DNA of 5,262 nucleotides, taken from NCBI GenBank assembly GCA_002495485.1, contig DAFH01000091.1, forward strand, positions 8,230-13,491. The letters are read 5' to 3'. Of the stretch, positions 1 to 5,262 are shown in pieces (the first letter of the stretch is position 1; the number at the start of each line of letters is the position of its first letter). Position numbers and translations under genes: made by a program. This stretch comes from Candidatus Bathyarchaeota archaeon UBA185 (GTDB lineage Archaea > Thermoproteota > Bathyarchaeia > 40CM-2-53-6). The notes below the pieces were generated by a model. That model saw nothing but the letters and a program-made list of their open reading frames with translations, made no database searches and had not been told where the DNA came from.

Positions 1-72
1 CCCGGTCGCCAGCAAGGCGAGGCTGCACAGGAATAGTGTTCTCAGACTGTTTCCGAGCAGGTTTCTACTCAG
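1..72 (-). other. Possible signal-peptide-like beginning of a gene running off the left edge
   Basis: In the same frame as the 76-303 stretch, after its TGA, the minus strand stays open to the edge and reads LSRNLLGNSLRTLFLCSLAL then LATG. An arginine followed by a hydrophobic run of about 12 residues resembles an N-terminal signal sequence, perhaps of a lipoprotein, which would make it the next gene after the purH pair. No ATG, GTG or TTG lies between the TGA and the hydrophobic run, only CTG (72-70 and 60-58). That weakens the case. Confidence 0.2.
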
Positions 73-75
73 TAG

Positions 76-303
76 TCACTTTCTCCCGGTTGCAGGTGGG
101 AGAACATTTTGGGTGGGGATCGTTTCTTCGTTGGGAGAGAATTCTTCCTTTTCGGAGACTCTCGTATTCTTCCTCAACCTGATGACCGAACGGCGGATAG
201 TCCGGTTACGTGTTATAACGATTGCGACCGTTTTGTTGTCTTGTAGCAAAACTACATAATTCGTAGATGAGTCCGGTGTGCCGGAGATTGACCCTAGACA
301 CAA
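76..303 (-). other. Possible small or broken gene remnant, 75 residues, not recognised
   Basis: The minus strand is open from a TTG at 303 to TGA at 78-76. It contains a hydrophobic stretch NYVVLLQDNKTVAIVI, a basic segment TRNRTIRRSVIRLRK, an acidic segment and the end VLPPATGRK. It overlaps the end of the 36-residue frame at 294-404 in another frame. No family is recognised, the TTG start has no clear ribosome site, and the opposite strand is open through part of the same region, so a random open frame is quite possible. Confidence 0.15.
272..285. repeat. Small perfect hairpin TCCGG-TGTG-CCGGA
   Basis: Arms of 5 bases (272-276 and 281-285) around a 4-base loop. On the minus strand it lies just beyond the stop of the 36-residue frame (294), but no T tract follows. 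No role can be assigned. Confidence 0.3.
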
Positions 304-404
304 TGGTTAGCCACGGGTTTTTTGGCCAAAGTCTTGTTTGCGCCTTGTTTACGAACGATTTCCACTTGGACGATCATATTCCCCGAAGAGCCCTCTCGTG
401 TCAC
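294..404 (-). other. Possible short open reading frame, 36 residues, not recognised
   Basis: The minus strand reads from GTG at 404 to TAG at 296-294. The beginning is VTREGSSGN, then an ATG (377-375) starting MIVQVEIVRKQG, ending KKPVANHCV. An AGGA lies 7 bases before the GTG, a fair Shine-Dalgarno spacing, while GGGGA lies close before the ATG. The product is basic and has a natural-looking composition, but it is short and matches no family I know. The frame has a TAG stop just upstream of the GTG. A second open minus-strand frame begins where this one ends, so the pair might be remnants of one gene broken by a frameshift. It could equally be chance. Confidence 0.2.
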
Positions 405-582
405 GGGAATTTCCTAGTTTTGGAATTTGAAGGATCGGTTTTCTCTCTGAACGGATTACTCGGTGAGAGTCCGCGAATTGTCTTGCAGAGCTGCCGAATC
501 TGACGTTCCTCGCAGCGCTAGGGGTTCCGTACCAATCGGGCAGTAGCGGGGAAGTTTGGGCCCATGCGCGATTGCAGATCAG

Positions 583-607
583 GGCACATTGTGAACGATT
601 TTGTGCC
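583..607 (-). terminator. Inverted repeat just after the transformylase stop, possible 3'-end hairpin
   Basis: GGCACA (583-588) and TGTGCC (602-607) form a perfect 6-bp stem around a 13-base loop. On the minus strand the hairpin starts 6 bases past the TAA stop at 613. There is no run of T after it, so it is not a typical intrinsic terminator; it may only protect the 3' end of the message or be chance. Confidence 0.25.
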
Positions 608-612
608 GTTTG

Positions 613-1695
613 TTAGAAGTGTCTGAATGAGCGTTCTCCGGTGAGGACCATGCTGATGCGGTTCTCGTCGCATGCTTTGATCAGTTCAGGATCTTCGACC
701 GAGCCTCCAGGCTGGATGATGGCTGAGACTCCTTCTCTGGCGACTGCCTCGACATTGTCTATCTTGGGAAGGAAACCATCTGAGGCCATGACGCTGCCCT
801 TGAGACTGTGCCCGTATCTGTGCGCTTTCTCAATGCAGGCCTCGATGGCCCCGATACGATCCTGCTGACCAGTACCAATGGCTAGTGTGGTTCCATTCTT
901 CCAGAACACCACAGCGTTTGACCGGACCTCGCACGCGGTCCACCAAGAATAGAGCAATGCCTGACATTCGGCTTCTGAGGGTACGCGTTTCGTTGCAATG
1001 GGCAATGCTTTGAGAACTTCCATCGATCGAATCTTTGTCGAGTATGAATCCTCGAGGACAAGAGACCCGTCCTCGAGTACGACAATGTCGGGATGTGTGG
1101 AAGCTTCGCGGTCGATTCTGACCTTCCCTAGGCGAATGTCTTTCTTCGCGTTGAGGATTGTGAGAGCCGCCTGGTCAAATTCTGGCGCATAGACTACCTC
1201 GATGAACGTCTTGGACAACTCTCCCGCTGTCGATCTGTCCACGTTGCGATTCAGGACGACAACGCTTCCGAACGCGGCCCTTGGGTCAGCATCCCTGGCA
1301 ATTGCATAGATATCTCTCAGAGACTCACTCCGGATCTCTGTCGCAACTCCGGACGGGTTGAGATGCTTCATCACCGCGACGGCGGGCTGATCGAAGTATC
1401 TGACTATTCGGAGTCCATGGCTACCGTCCTCGATGTTTGTGGCGGAGGGCCCGTCTTTTCCCCACTTGACCCACTCCACACCGCCCACGCCGAGACTTGA
1501 CTGACCGGCTGGTCTATAGAGCGCAGCCTTCTGGTGAGGGTTCGTCCCGTACCTGAGACCGCGATCTTGACCGTCGATCTTCCAATGAACCTTGGAATAC
1601 GCGAGGGTCTGACCGTCGAGCACTAGCCTGAGCGATTCTGGATAGTCTTCCTTCTGGGCTGTCCGGTAAATTCTACGTATCTCTTGTCCGCTCAC
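613..1695 (-). CDS. purH: AICAR transformylase (stand-alone C-terminal half of PurH)
   Basis: This 360-residue protein matches the phosphoribosylaminoimidazolecarboxamide formyltransferase domain of PurH. It transfers the formyl group of 10-formyl-tetrahydrofolate to AICAR, giving FAICAR for the cyclohydrolase encoded just upstream. Motifs in order: LRYGTNPHQ (47-55), the catalytic Lys-His pair in MKHLNPSG (K110, H111), DADPRAAFGS (135-144), RSNAVVF (258-264), GTGQQDR (274-280), ASDGFLP (304-310), AIIQPGGSVEDPELI (325-339) and the C-terminal TGERSFRHF (352-360). The domain is complete to its usual end, with stop TAA at 615-613. About 18 extra residues precede PESLRL, where the domain usually begins, and PESLRL is separated from LRYG by a longer stretch than usual in fused PurH. 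The start is GTG at 1695 inside a TAGTG stop/start overlap, so translation is probably coupled to the preceding gene. The last glycine of the common SAFGG motif is serine here. The identification is secure. Confidence 0.95.
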   Translation of the reverse strand: MSGQEIRRIYRTAQKEDYPESLRLVLDGQTLAYSKVHWKIDGQDRGLRYGTNPHQKAALYRPAGQSSLGVGGVEWVKWGKDGPSATNIEDGSHGLRIVRYFDQPAVAVMKHLNPSGVATEIRSESLRDIYAIARDADPRAAFGSVVVLNRNVDRSTAGELSKTFIEVVYAPEFDQAALTILNAKKDIRLGKVRIDREASTHPDIVVLEDGSLVLEDSYSTKIRSMEVLKALPIATKRVPSEAECQALLYSWWTACEVRSNAVVFWKNGTTLAIGTGQQDRIGAIEACIEKAHRYGHSLKGSVMASDGFLPKIDNVEAVAREGVSAIIQPGGSVEDPELIKACDENRISMVLTGERSFRHF

Positions 1696-1697
1696 TA
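1693..1697 (-). promoter_or_regulatory. TAGTG stop/start overlap coupling the two purH genes
   Basis: On the minus strand the cyclohydrolase stop TAG (1697-1695) and the transformylase start GTG (1695-1693) share one base, giving TAGTG. No clear Shine-Dalgarno sequence lies upstream of the GTG. Such overlaps usually mean that ribosomes ending the first gene restart on the second, which would make the two enzymes in similar amounts. The overlap is visible; the coupling is inferred. Confidence 0.7.
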
Positions 1698-2288
1698 TTT
1701 CTGACCAGCCAGATAGTCCCGGATTGCCCTGTCGTATTCTGCGGTCACGACGAAGGCTTCGCGCGCCAGTCGCTTTCTAAACTCGTTTCCAACGTAGCCC
1801 TTTCTCTCCAGTTCTTTAACGAACTCTTCGTACTGATTGGGGTTCGTGACTGGAACCACCCTCTGATTCAACAAAGCACCCTTACCCGCGGCTCTGATCA
1901 GTGCGACTCCACCGATATCGATGTTGTCCACTGCCGTCTTTAGGTTGGCCGGGTCTTTCTTGACAACATCCTGGAAAGGGTAGAGGTTGACCACGACAAA
2001 GTCCACTGGTTCGATTCCGTTCGCATCGAGGTACTCCCTCTGAATCGGATCACGCCAGTCTCCGAGTATGGCCGCGTGAATCTTTGGGTGCAATGTCTTC
2101 ACGAGGCCGCCTGGCATCTCCTTCACCCCAGTGTATTCGGAGACGTCAACGACCTTCATCCCGATCTTTCGGATCGCTTCTGCTGTGCCGCCGGATCCGA
2201 GCATCTTTATCTGGAGTTTGGAGAATATCCAGGCAATTCTGTCAAGCCCAGTCTTGTCGTAGACCGAGATGAGCGCGTTTCCAGGCAA
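1695..2288 (-). CDS. purH: IMP cyclohydrolase (stand-alone N-terminal half of PurH)
   Basis: This 197-residue protein corresponds to the IMP cyclohydrolase domain (MGS-like fold) of bifunctional PurH, about residues 1-200 of the fused enzyme, and would close FAICAR to IMP, the last step of de novo purine synthesis. Visible motifs are SVYDKTG (8-14), GSGGTAEAI (31-39), VKTLHPKI (63-70), NLYPF (101-105), DNIDIGG (121-127), RAAGKG (132-137) and the end helix EYDRAIRDYL (184-193). The residues matching human Lys66, Tyr104, Asp125 and Lys137 are present as K64, Y103, D124 and K136. Two pocket positions differ: Tyr10 where human has Ser12, and Leu62 where human has Arg64. The start is TTG at 2288; upstream in that frame there is only a stop (TAG at 2321-2319) and no ATG or GTG, and the conserved sequence begins at residue 5. 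No Shine-Dalgarno sequence is seen. The stop TAG overlaps the GTG start of the transformylase gene by one base. Confidence 0.94.
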   Translation of the reverse strand: MPGNALISVYDKTGLDRIAWIFSKLQIKMLGSGGTAEAIRKIGMKVVDVSEYTGVKEMPGGLVKTLHPKIHAAILGDWRDPIQREYLDANGIEPVDFVVVNLYPFQDVVKKDPANLKTAVDNIDIGGVALIRAAGKGALLNQRVVPVTNPNQYEEFVKELERKGYVGNEFRKRLAREAFVVTAEYDRAIRDYLAGQK

Positions 2289-2316
2289 ACCGTTTCTGAG
2301 ATGAAAGCATGAGTGG

Positions 2317-2329
2317 GGCTATTTTAGCC
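2317..2329 (-). promoter_or_regulatory. Possible archaeal TATA-type promoter element of the purH pair, within a perfect 13-base palindrome
   Basis: Minus strand GGCTAAAATAGCC: arms GGCTA and TAGCC around AAA. The AT-rich core CTAAAATA resembles an archaeal TATA box. Its centre is about 35 bases upstream of the TTG start at 2288, which would put transcription start about 9 bases before the start codon, in keeping with a near-leaderless message and the missing Shine-Dalgarno sequence. It is the only AT-rich element in the 52-base gap after the permease stop. The symmetry could also make it a repressor site, or a weak hairpin after the permease gene. The assignment is an inference from position and composition. 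Confidence 0.4.
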
Positions 2330-2340
2330 TCGGTCCGGCG

Positions 2341-4911
2341 CTAGACTCGCTCTAGAGCCTGGGTTATCTCCATTCGAGAAGCGCGCAGCGCGGGATATAT
2401 GTTGCCCGCGAGAACCGCGACCAGTGCGAGGACAAGCGCTTGGAGAATAGCCGTGTATGGAATAATATAGGGAATGAAGAAACCGGCCAGGGTTGTGCTG
2501 TTTGTGGCTCCCTTGAGGAGCAAGAGTCCTCCAGGGATTGCTAGGAGGAAGCCGAAGAGGCCGAGGAGTGTTCCTTCGCCGATGAAGAGTCCGATGATCT
2601 GTCCGCGGCTCATGCCTTGAGACCGTAACAATCCGATCTCTCGTCGTCGGTCTGACACGTTCATTATCATTGTCGCTCCGATTCCGAGGCTCGCGATGAG
2701 CAGTGCGAAGTAGAGTATCAGAAGTATTAGTGCAAAGATTCTGTTGATCGTGTCGTTGACCAGTGAAAGAAGTTCTCCCAGGGTTAGGCTGCTCTCGCTG
2801 AAATTGTACCGTGGATATCTTGCAGCGATATCGTTGGCAACGCTAGTTGCCTGGGACTTGTACTGAGGCTTGAGATCGACTAGAAACAAGGGAGCCGTGT
2901 TCCTTCCCTCGAAGTACTCGCGTTGGGAGGCGAAAGAGACTACTATCGAATCGCTTGCGAAGTGGTCGCCGAACTGAATGTACTGCAACACCGCTCCTGT
3001 AAACACTCCTACGACCTTGAAGGGAATCGTCGTGTTGCTGATTGTCGTCAGGATTGGAAGGGTGGATCCAGCACGTACACCGAGTCTGGTTGCTAGGGAG
3101 TCGGGAATTAACAGCGACTGATTGCTTGCTGCAAGCTGGGAATAGATCTGGGACGAGTTCGTCGGATCAACGAAAGTGTAGGAGATCATTGTCGGGAATA
3201 CCGCGGGGTTGACCGCCACCACCCCTACGCTACTGTTGGCCGCCTGCCCGAAGGCCTTTGCGGAGAACTGGCTTGGAGACATCGGCGTCGCGCTCGCTAC
3301 ACTGAGGATGCTCGTGAGATTGTCGGTGAAACTATTCGGAATTGATTGATTCGCGACGAGGATGATGTCAGCGCCAAGAGCTTCCTGTACTCCCTGCTGG
3401 AGGGCGCCTTGGACACCGGCCTGTATTCCGCCAATCATTATCGCAAAGCTGAGGGTTAGTACTATCATTCCAAAACAGACGCTGCTGCGCAACAGTCTTC
3501 GCCGGCCGGTCTTCGACGCGACGTGTCGTACGGCACTAGATAGTGGAAAGATTGGAGCGGTCAGACTCTTGCCGGCCTGCCCAAAGATCGCCGCGCCGAG
3601 AAGGACGAGACCGACCGGAACCAAGACCACGTCGAGGTAGTTGATGTGAAAAGGAGTGAGACGTAGAGACTCCCCTGCACCAAGACAGAACATTACAACG
3701 CCTACGAGTCCCGCCAGCGAGAGAGGAATCTGGCGTCTCGAGTTTCTGGCTGAGGGTCTGATGGCTTGTATGATGTTGACGCGGCTGGCGGACCACGCTG
3801 GATAGAGAGCTCCTATCAGAACCGCGGTGAATCCTGCGGCGAAACCTGCTAGCGCAATACTGGGAGTCAATTGAGCGACTGGTAGTCCCGGAATGCTCAG
3901 CGTTGTCTCGAACACGTATGTGAACAATCGGGCGAGTCCGAGGCCTCCGAAGACCCCGGCGAGTGTTCCGATGCCGCCTATGAGTAGTCCTTCTGCAATG
4001 AATATTCTGAATATCTGGCCGCGGGAGCTTCCGACTGCCCTCAGAATTCCGATCTCGTATGTTCTCTCGTTTACTGTCATGAAGAGCGTGTTGAATACTA
4101 CGAAGGCACAGACGACGAGTGATACTCCGACCATGACGTCTAGGCCAATCTGGAAGCCGGTCGTCTGTGCATTGATGCGTTGAACTGCTTCTGCTTTCGG
4201 GGCATTCACGTCATAGGTTGACGGTAGGACCTTTAGCAGTTCACTCTGTGCCTGGAGAGCCTCGGTCGGGTCGTAGAGGCTTGCGTAGACGTGAGTGATT
4301 CGTCCGATCTGCCCAAGGTCAGATTGTAGGTCCCGGAGGTCCATGTAGACAGTGGACCCGATGTTGCGCAGAGGGTAGTTTATTCCAACGACTAACAGCG
4401 ATATGAAGACCGGTTGAATGTTCGATGTATTCGTGGGAAGTGCCGTCGCGAGTGTTAGGGTAGAACCGATGCGGACGCCCAGCTTCTGGGCGATTACGCT
4501 GTCCACGACGGCTTGGCCAATCGAGAAAGACCGGGTTCCGGTCATGTTGAAACTGGCGTAGTCAAAGTCGTTTTGCGGGTTGATTCCGTCGAGAAAGAAG
4601 GTGACGTTCGAGGCAAGGCTGCCGCTCACTCCGAACCAGTTGTATCTCTCAGCGGTCCTCTGAACCAAAGAGTTGCTCTGTATGGTGGTTAGGGTCTGAT
4701 TGGGAAATGACTGGTCGTTGCCGTAGCTGACGACTATGTCTGTGGCTCCCCAGAACTTGTCTATGTAACTGTTGAACTCTCCCAAAGCACTCGCGGTGGC
4801 CATGTTTATTCCGACGAAGAGAGCTACCCCGAGAAATACTGCAGTTATTGTAAGAATTGTTCGGGCTCGCCTCTTGGGGAGGCTTCGGGACGCGATCTTT
4901 ACGGAGAGCAA
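2341..4911 (-). CDS. ABC transporter permease with two MacB/FtsX units
   Basis: This 856-residue membrane protein is the permease partner of the ATPase just upstream. I see about ten membrane helices: roughly 17-38, 256-280, 302-330, 350-376, 395-413, 424-446, 474-497, 722-750, 772-800 and 812-840. Two large outside domains (about 40-250 and 500-715) follow the first and seventh helices, the arrangement of two MacB_PCD-FtsX units joined by a two-helix linker. The halves are recognisable repeats: LGVRIGSTL (144-152) matches LGVRAGSTL (610-618), EIGILRAVGSSRGQI (286-300) matches EIGLLRSQGMSRGQI (758-772), and YPAWSASR (370-377) matches YPALRASR (839-846). The EIGxLR segments are the usual cytoplasmic coupling helices. 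The start is TTG: no ATG or GTG lies in frame between the ATPase stop and the first helix, and the first ATG (Met37) would remove that helix. Members of this family move lipoproteins, lipids or peptides or transmit force; the substrate here cannot be predicted. No ATPase domain is present in the protein itself. Confidence 0.93.
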   Translation of the reverse strand: MLSVKIASRSLPKRRARTILTITAVFLGVALFVGINMATASALGEFNSYIDKFWGATDIVVSYGNDQSFPNQTLTTIQSNSLVQRTAERYNWFGVSGSLASNVTFFLDGINPQNDFDYASFNMTGTRSFSIGQAVVDSVIAQKLGVRIGSTLTLATALPTNTSNIQPVFISLLVVGINYPLRNIGSTVYMDLRDLQSDLGQIGRITHVYASLYDPTEALQAQSELLKVLPSTYDVNAPKAEAVQRINAQTTGFQIGLDVMVGVSLVVCAFVVFNTLFMTVNERTYEIGILRAVGSSRGQIFRIFIAEGLLIGGIGTLAGVFGGLGLARLFTYVFETTLSIPGLPVAQLTPSIALAGFAAGFTAVLIGALYPAWSASRVNIIQAIRPSARNSRRQIPLSLAGLVGVVMFCLGAGESLRLTPFHINYLDVVLVPVGLVLLGAAIFGQAGKSLTAPIFPLSSAVRHVASKTGRRRLLRSSVCFGMIVLTLSFAIMIGGIQAGVQGALQQGVQEALGADIILVANQSIPNSFTDNLTSILSVASATPMSPSQFSAKAFGQAANSSVGVVAVNPAVFPTMISYTFVDPTNSSQIYSQLAASNQSLLIPDSLATRLGVRAGSTLPILTTISNTTIPFKVVGVFTGAVLQYIQFGDHFASDSIVVSFASQREYFEGRNTAPLFLVDLKPQYKSQATSVANDIAARYPRYNFSESSLTLGELLSLVNDTINRIFALILLILYFALLIASLGIGATMIMNVSDRRREIGLLRSQGMSRGQIIGLFIGEGTLLGLFGFLLAIPGGLLLLKGATNSTTLAGFFIPYIIPYTAILQALVLALVAVLAGNIYPALRASRMEITQALERV

Positions 4912-4929
4912 GACTGGGCCACGTGATTG

Positions 4930-5262
4930 TCAGTTGGGCTGGGAGACGGACCTGTCTGGCTCTGGCGGCATGGGTTCGACAGCACGGATCACATGTTTCT
5001 CTGCAGAGTCTGAGTCGCGGAGATTCTCACTGATTATTCCGTCTCTCATCTCTAGGAGCCGGTCGGCCCTCTCGGCGATGATCGGATCATGGGTGACCAC
5101 GACGACTGCCGCTCGCTCCTGTTTCGCCATGCTGTACATGATCTGGACAACCTCGGATCCTGTCTTCGTGTCCAGGTCCCCTGTCGGCTCGTCTGCGAGT
5201 AGTATTCGAGGCCGGTTGGCTAGTGCTCTCGCGATCGCTACTCGCTGTTGTTCTCCGCCGCT
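4930..5262 (-). CDS. ABC transporter ATP-binding protein, MacB/LolD type (C-terminal part, 5' end outside window)
   Basis: Only the last 110 residues are visible; the gene runs off the right edge. The visible part begins exactly at the ABC signature SGGEQQRV (visible residues 1-8), followed by Walker B with the catalytic glutamate, ILLADEP (20-26), the D-loop GDLD (28-31) and the H-loop histidine VTHDP (H58). Walker A and the Q-loop must lie beyond the window. The pattern SGGEQQRVAIARAL...LLADEPTGDLD is typical of the MacB/LolD/FtsE branch of ABC ATPases, which power permeases of the FtsX fold on the cytoplasmic face of the membrane. The tail after the H-loop (about residues 76-110) is hydrophilic and ends in a Pro/Ser-rich stretch without a known domain. 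The stop is TGA at 4932-4930; the permease follows 18 bases later in the same frame, so the two are very likely co-transcribed and form one complex. The family is secure; the substrate is unknown. Confidence 0.95.
   Translation of the reverse strand, partial: SGGEQQRVAIARALANRPRILLADEPTGDLDTKTGSEVVQIMYSMAKQERAAVVVVTHDPIIAERADRLLEMRDGIISENLRDSDSAEKHVIRAVEPMPPEPDRSVSQPN

Larger units (their letters stand above)
1..612. other. Gene-poor stretch downstream of the purH pair
   Basis: No reading frame here on either strand encodes a protein I recognise. Short open stretches exist on both strands, but only the minus-strand ones at 294-404, 76-303 and 1-72 are worth noting, and they are listed separately. 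I see no tRNA (no T-arm sequence with matching stems), no repeat array and no transposase. Small symmetric elements are a palindrome GTTATAAC at 212-219, a hairpin at 272-285 and the hairpin at 583-607. The nine bases GAACGATTT occur twice (353-361 and 593-601), which may be chance. Confidence 0.5.

Noticed and set aside
179..186. CTGATGAC resembling the C box of a C/D guide RNA
   Set aside because: The purine before TGATGA is missing, and no CTGA D box follows at a suitable distance.
2..259. Plus-strand frame open from the left edge to TAA at 257, possible 3' end of a convergent gene
   Set aside because: The translation is Ser/Leu/Arg/Phe-rich without motifs, and the neighbouring plus frame is also open for about 180 bases, as expected of a region with few stops by chance.
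267..503. Plus-strand open frame of 78 residues starting at ATG 267, with the palindrome GTTATAAC about 50 bases upstream as a possible TATA box
   Set aside because: No ribosome site, no recognisable domain, and a Cys/His/Phe-scattered composition that looks random. The TATA-like palindrome is placed plausibly but proves nothing alone.
641..1192. Plus-strand open frames and an alternative minus frame across the transformylase gene
   Set aside because: They are shadows of a gene with strong family motifs on the minus strand.
1690..1700. Sequencing indel as the cause of the purH split
   Set aside because: The junction is a neat stop/start overlap at the domain boundary and both products are complete, so a real two-gene arrangement is more likely; it stays checkable with reads.
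3362..4183. Open frames on both strands inside the permease gene
   Set aside because: They are shadows of the 856-residue permease, without motifs of their own.
4970..4985. GGGTTCGAC resembling a tRNA T-arm
   Set aside because: It lies inside the ATPase coding sequence and has no surrounding tRNA stems.

Overview
The window carries four recognisable genes, all on the minus strand, and about 610 bases at the left edge with no convincing gene. Read in the direction of transcription (right to left) these are: the C-terminal part of an ABC transporter ATPase of the MacB/LolD type (5262 to 4930); a large two-unit FtsX/MacB-type permease (4911 to 2341); IMP cyclohydrolase (2288 to 1695); and AICAR transformylase (1695 to 613). 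The last two are the halves of PurH, which is one bifunctional protein in bacteria and eukaryotes, here on two separate, coupled reading frames.

The organism is most likely an archaeon, but this is inference. Supporting points are: PurH as two stand-alone enzymes; a TATA-like AT-rich element about 35 bases upstream of the cyclohydrolase start with no visible Shine-Dalgarno sequence, as in near-leaderless archaeal transcripts; non-ATG starts at all three visible gene starts (TTG, TTG, GTG); and many N-X-S/T sequons concentrated in the outside domains of the permease. No ribosomal or other marker gene is present, so a bacterium cannot be excluded and no lineage is assigned.

There appear to be two transcription units. 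The ATPase and permease are 18 bases apart in the same frame and form one transporter whose substrate cannot be told. The purine pair follows after a 52-base gap containing a possible promoter. It would perform the last two steps of IMP synthesis: formylation of AICAR to FAICAR using 10-formyl-tetrahydrofolate, then ring closure to IMP. Nothing links the transporter to purine synthesis except adjacency.

The 1-612 region holds short hairpins and, on the minus strand, short open stretches that might be remnants of a small gene and the beginning of a secreted protein running off the left edge; both are weak. I do not see a mobile element, CRISPR array, tRNA, or an undescribed multi-gene system. 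The points most worth a second look are the split purH, the altered residues in the cyclohydrolase pocket, and the single in-frame TGA separating ATPase from permease.
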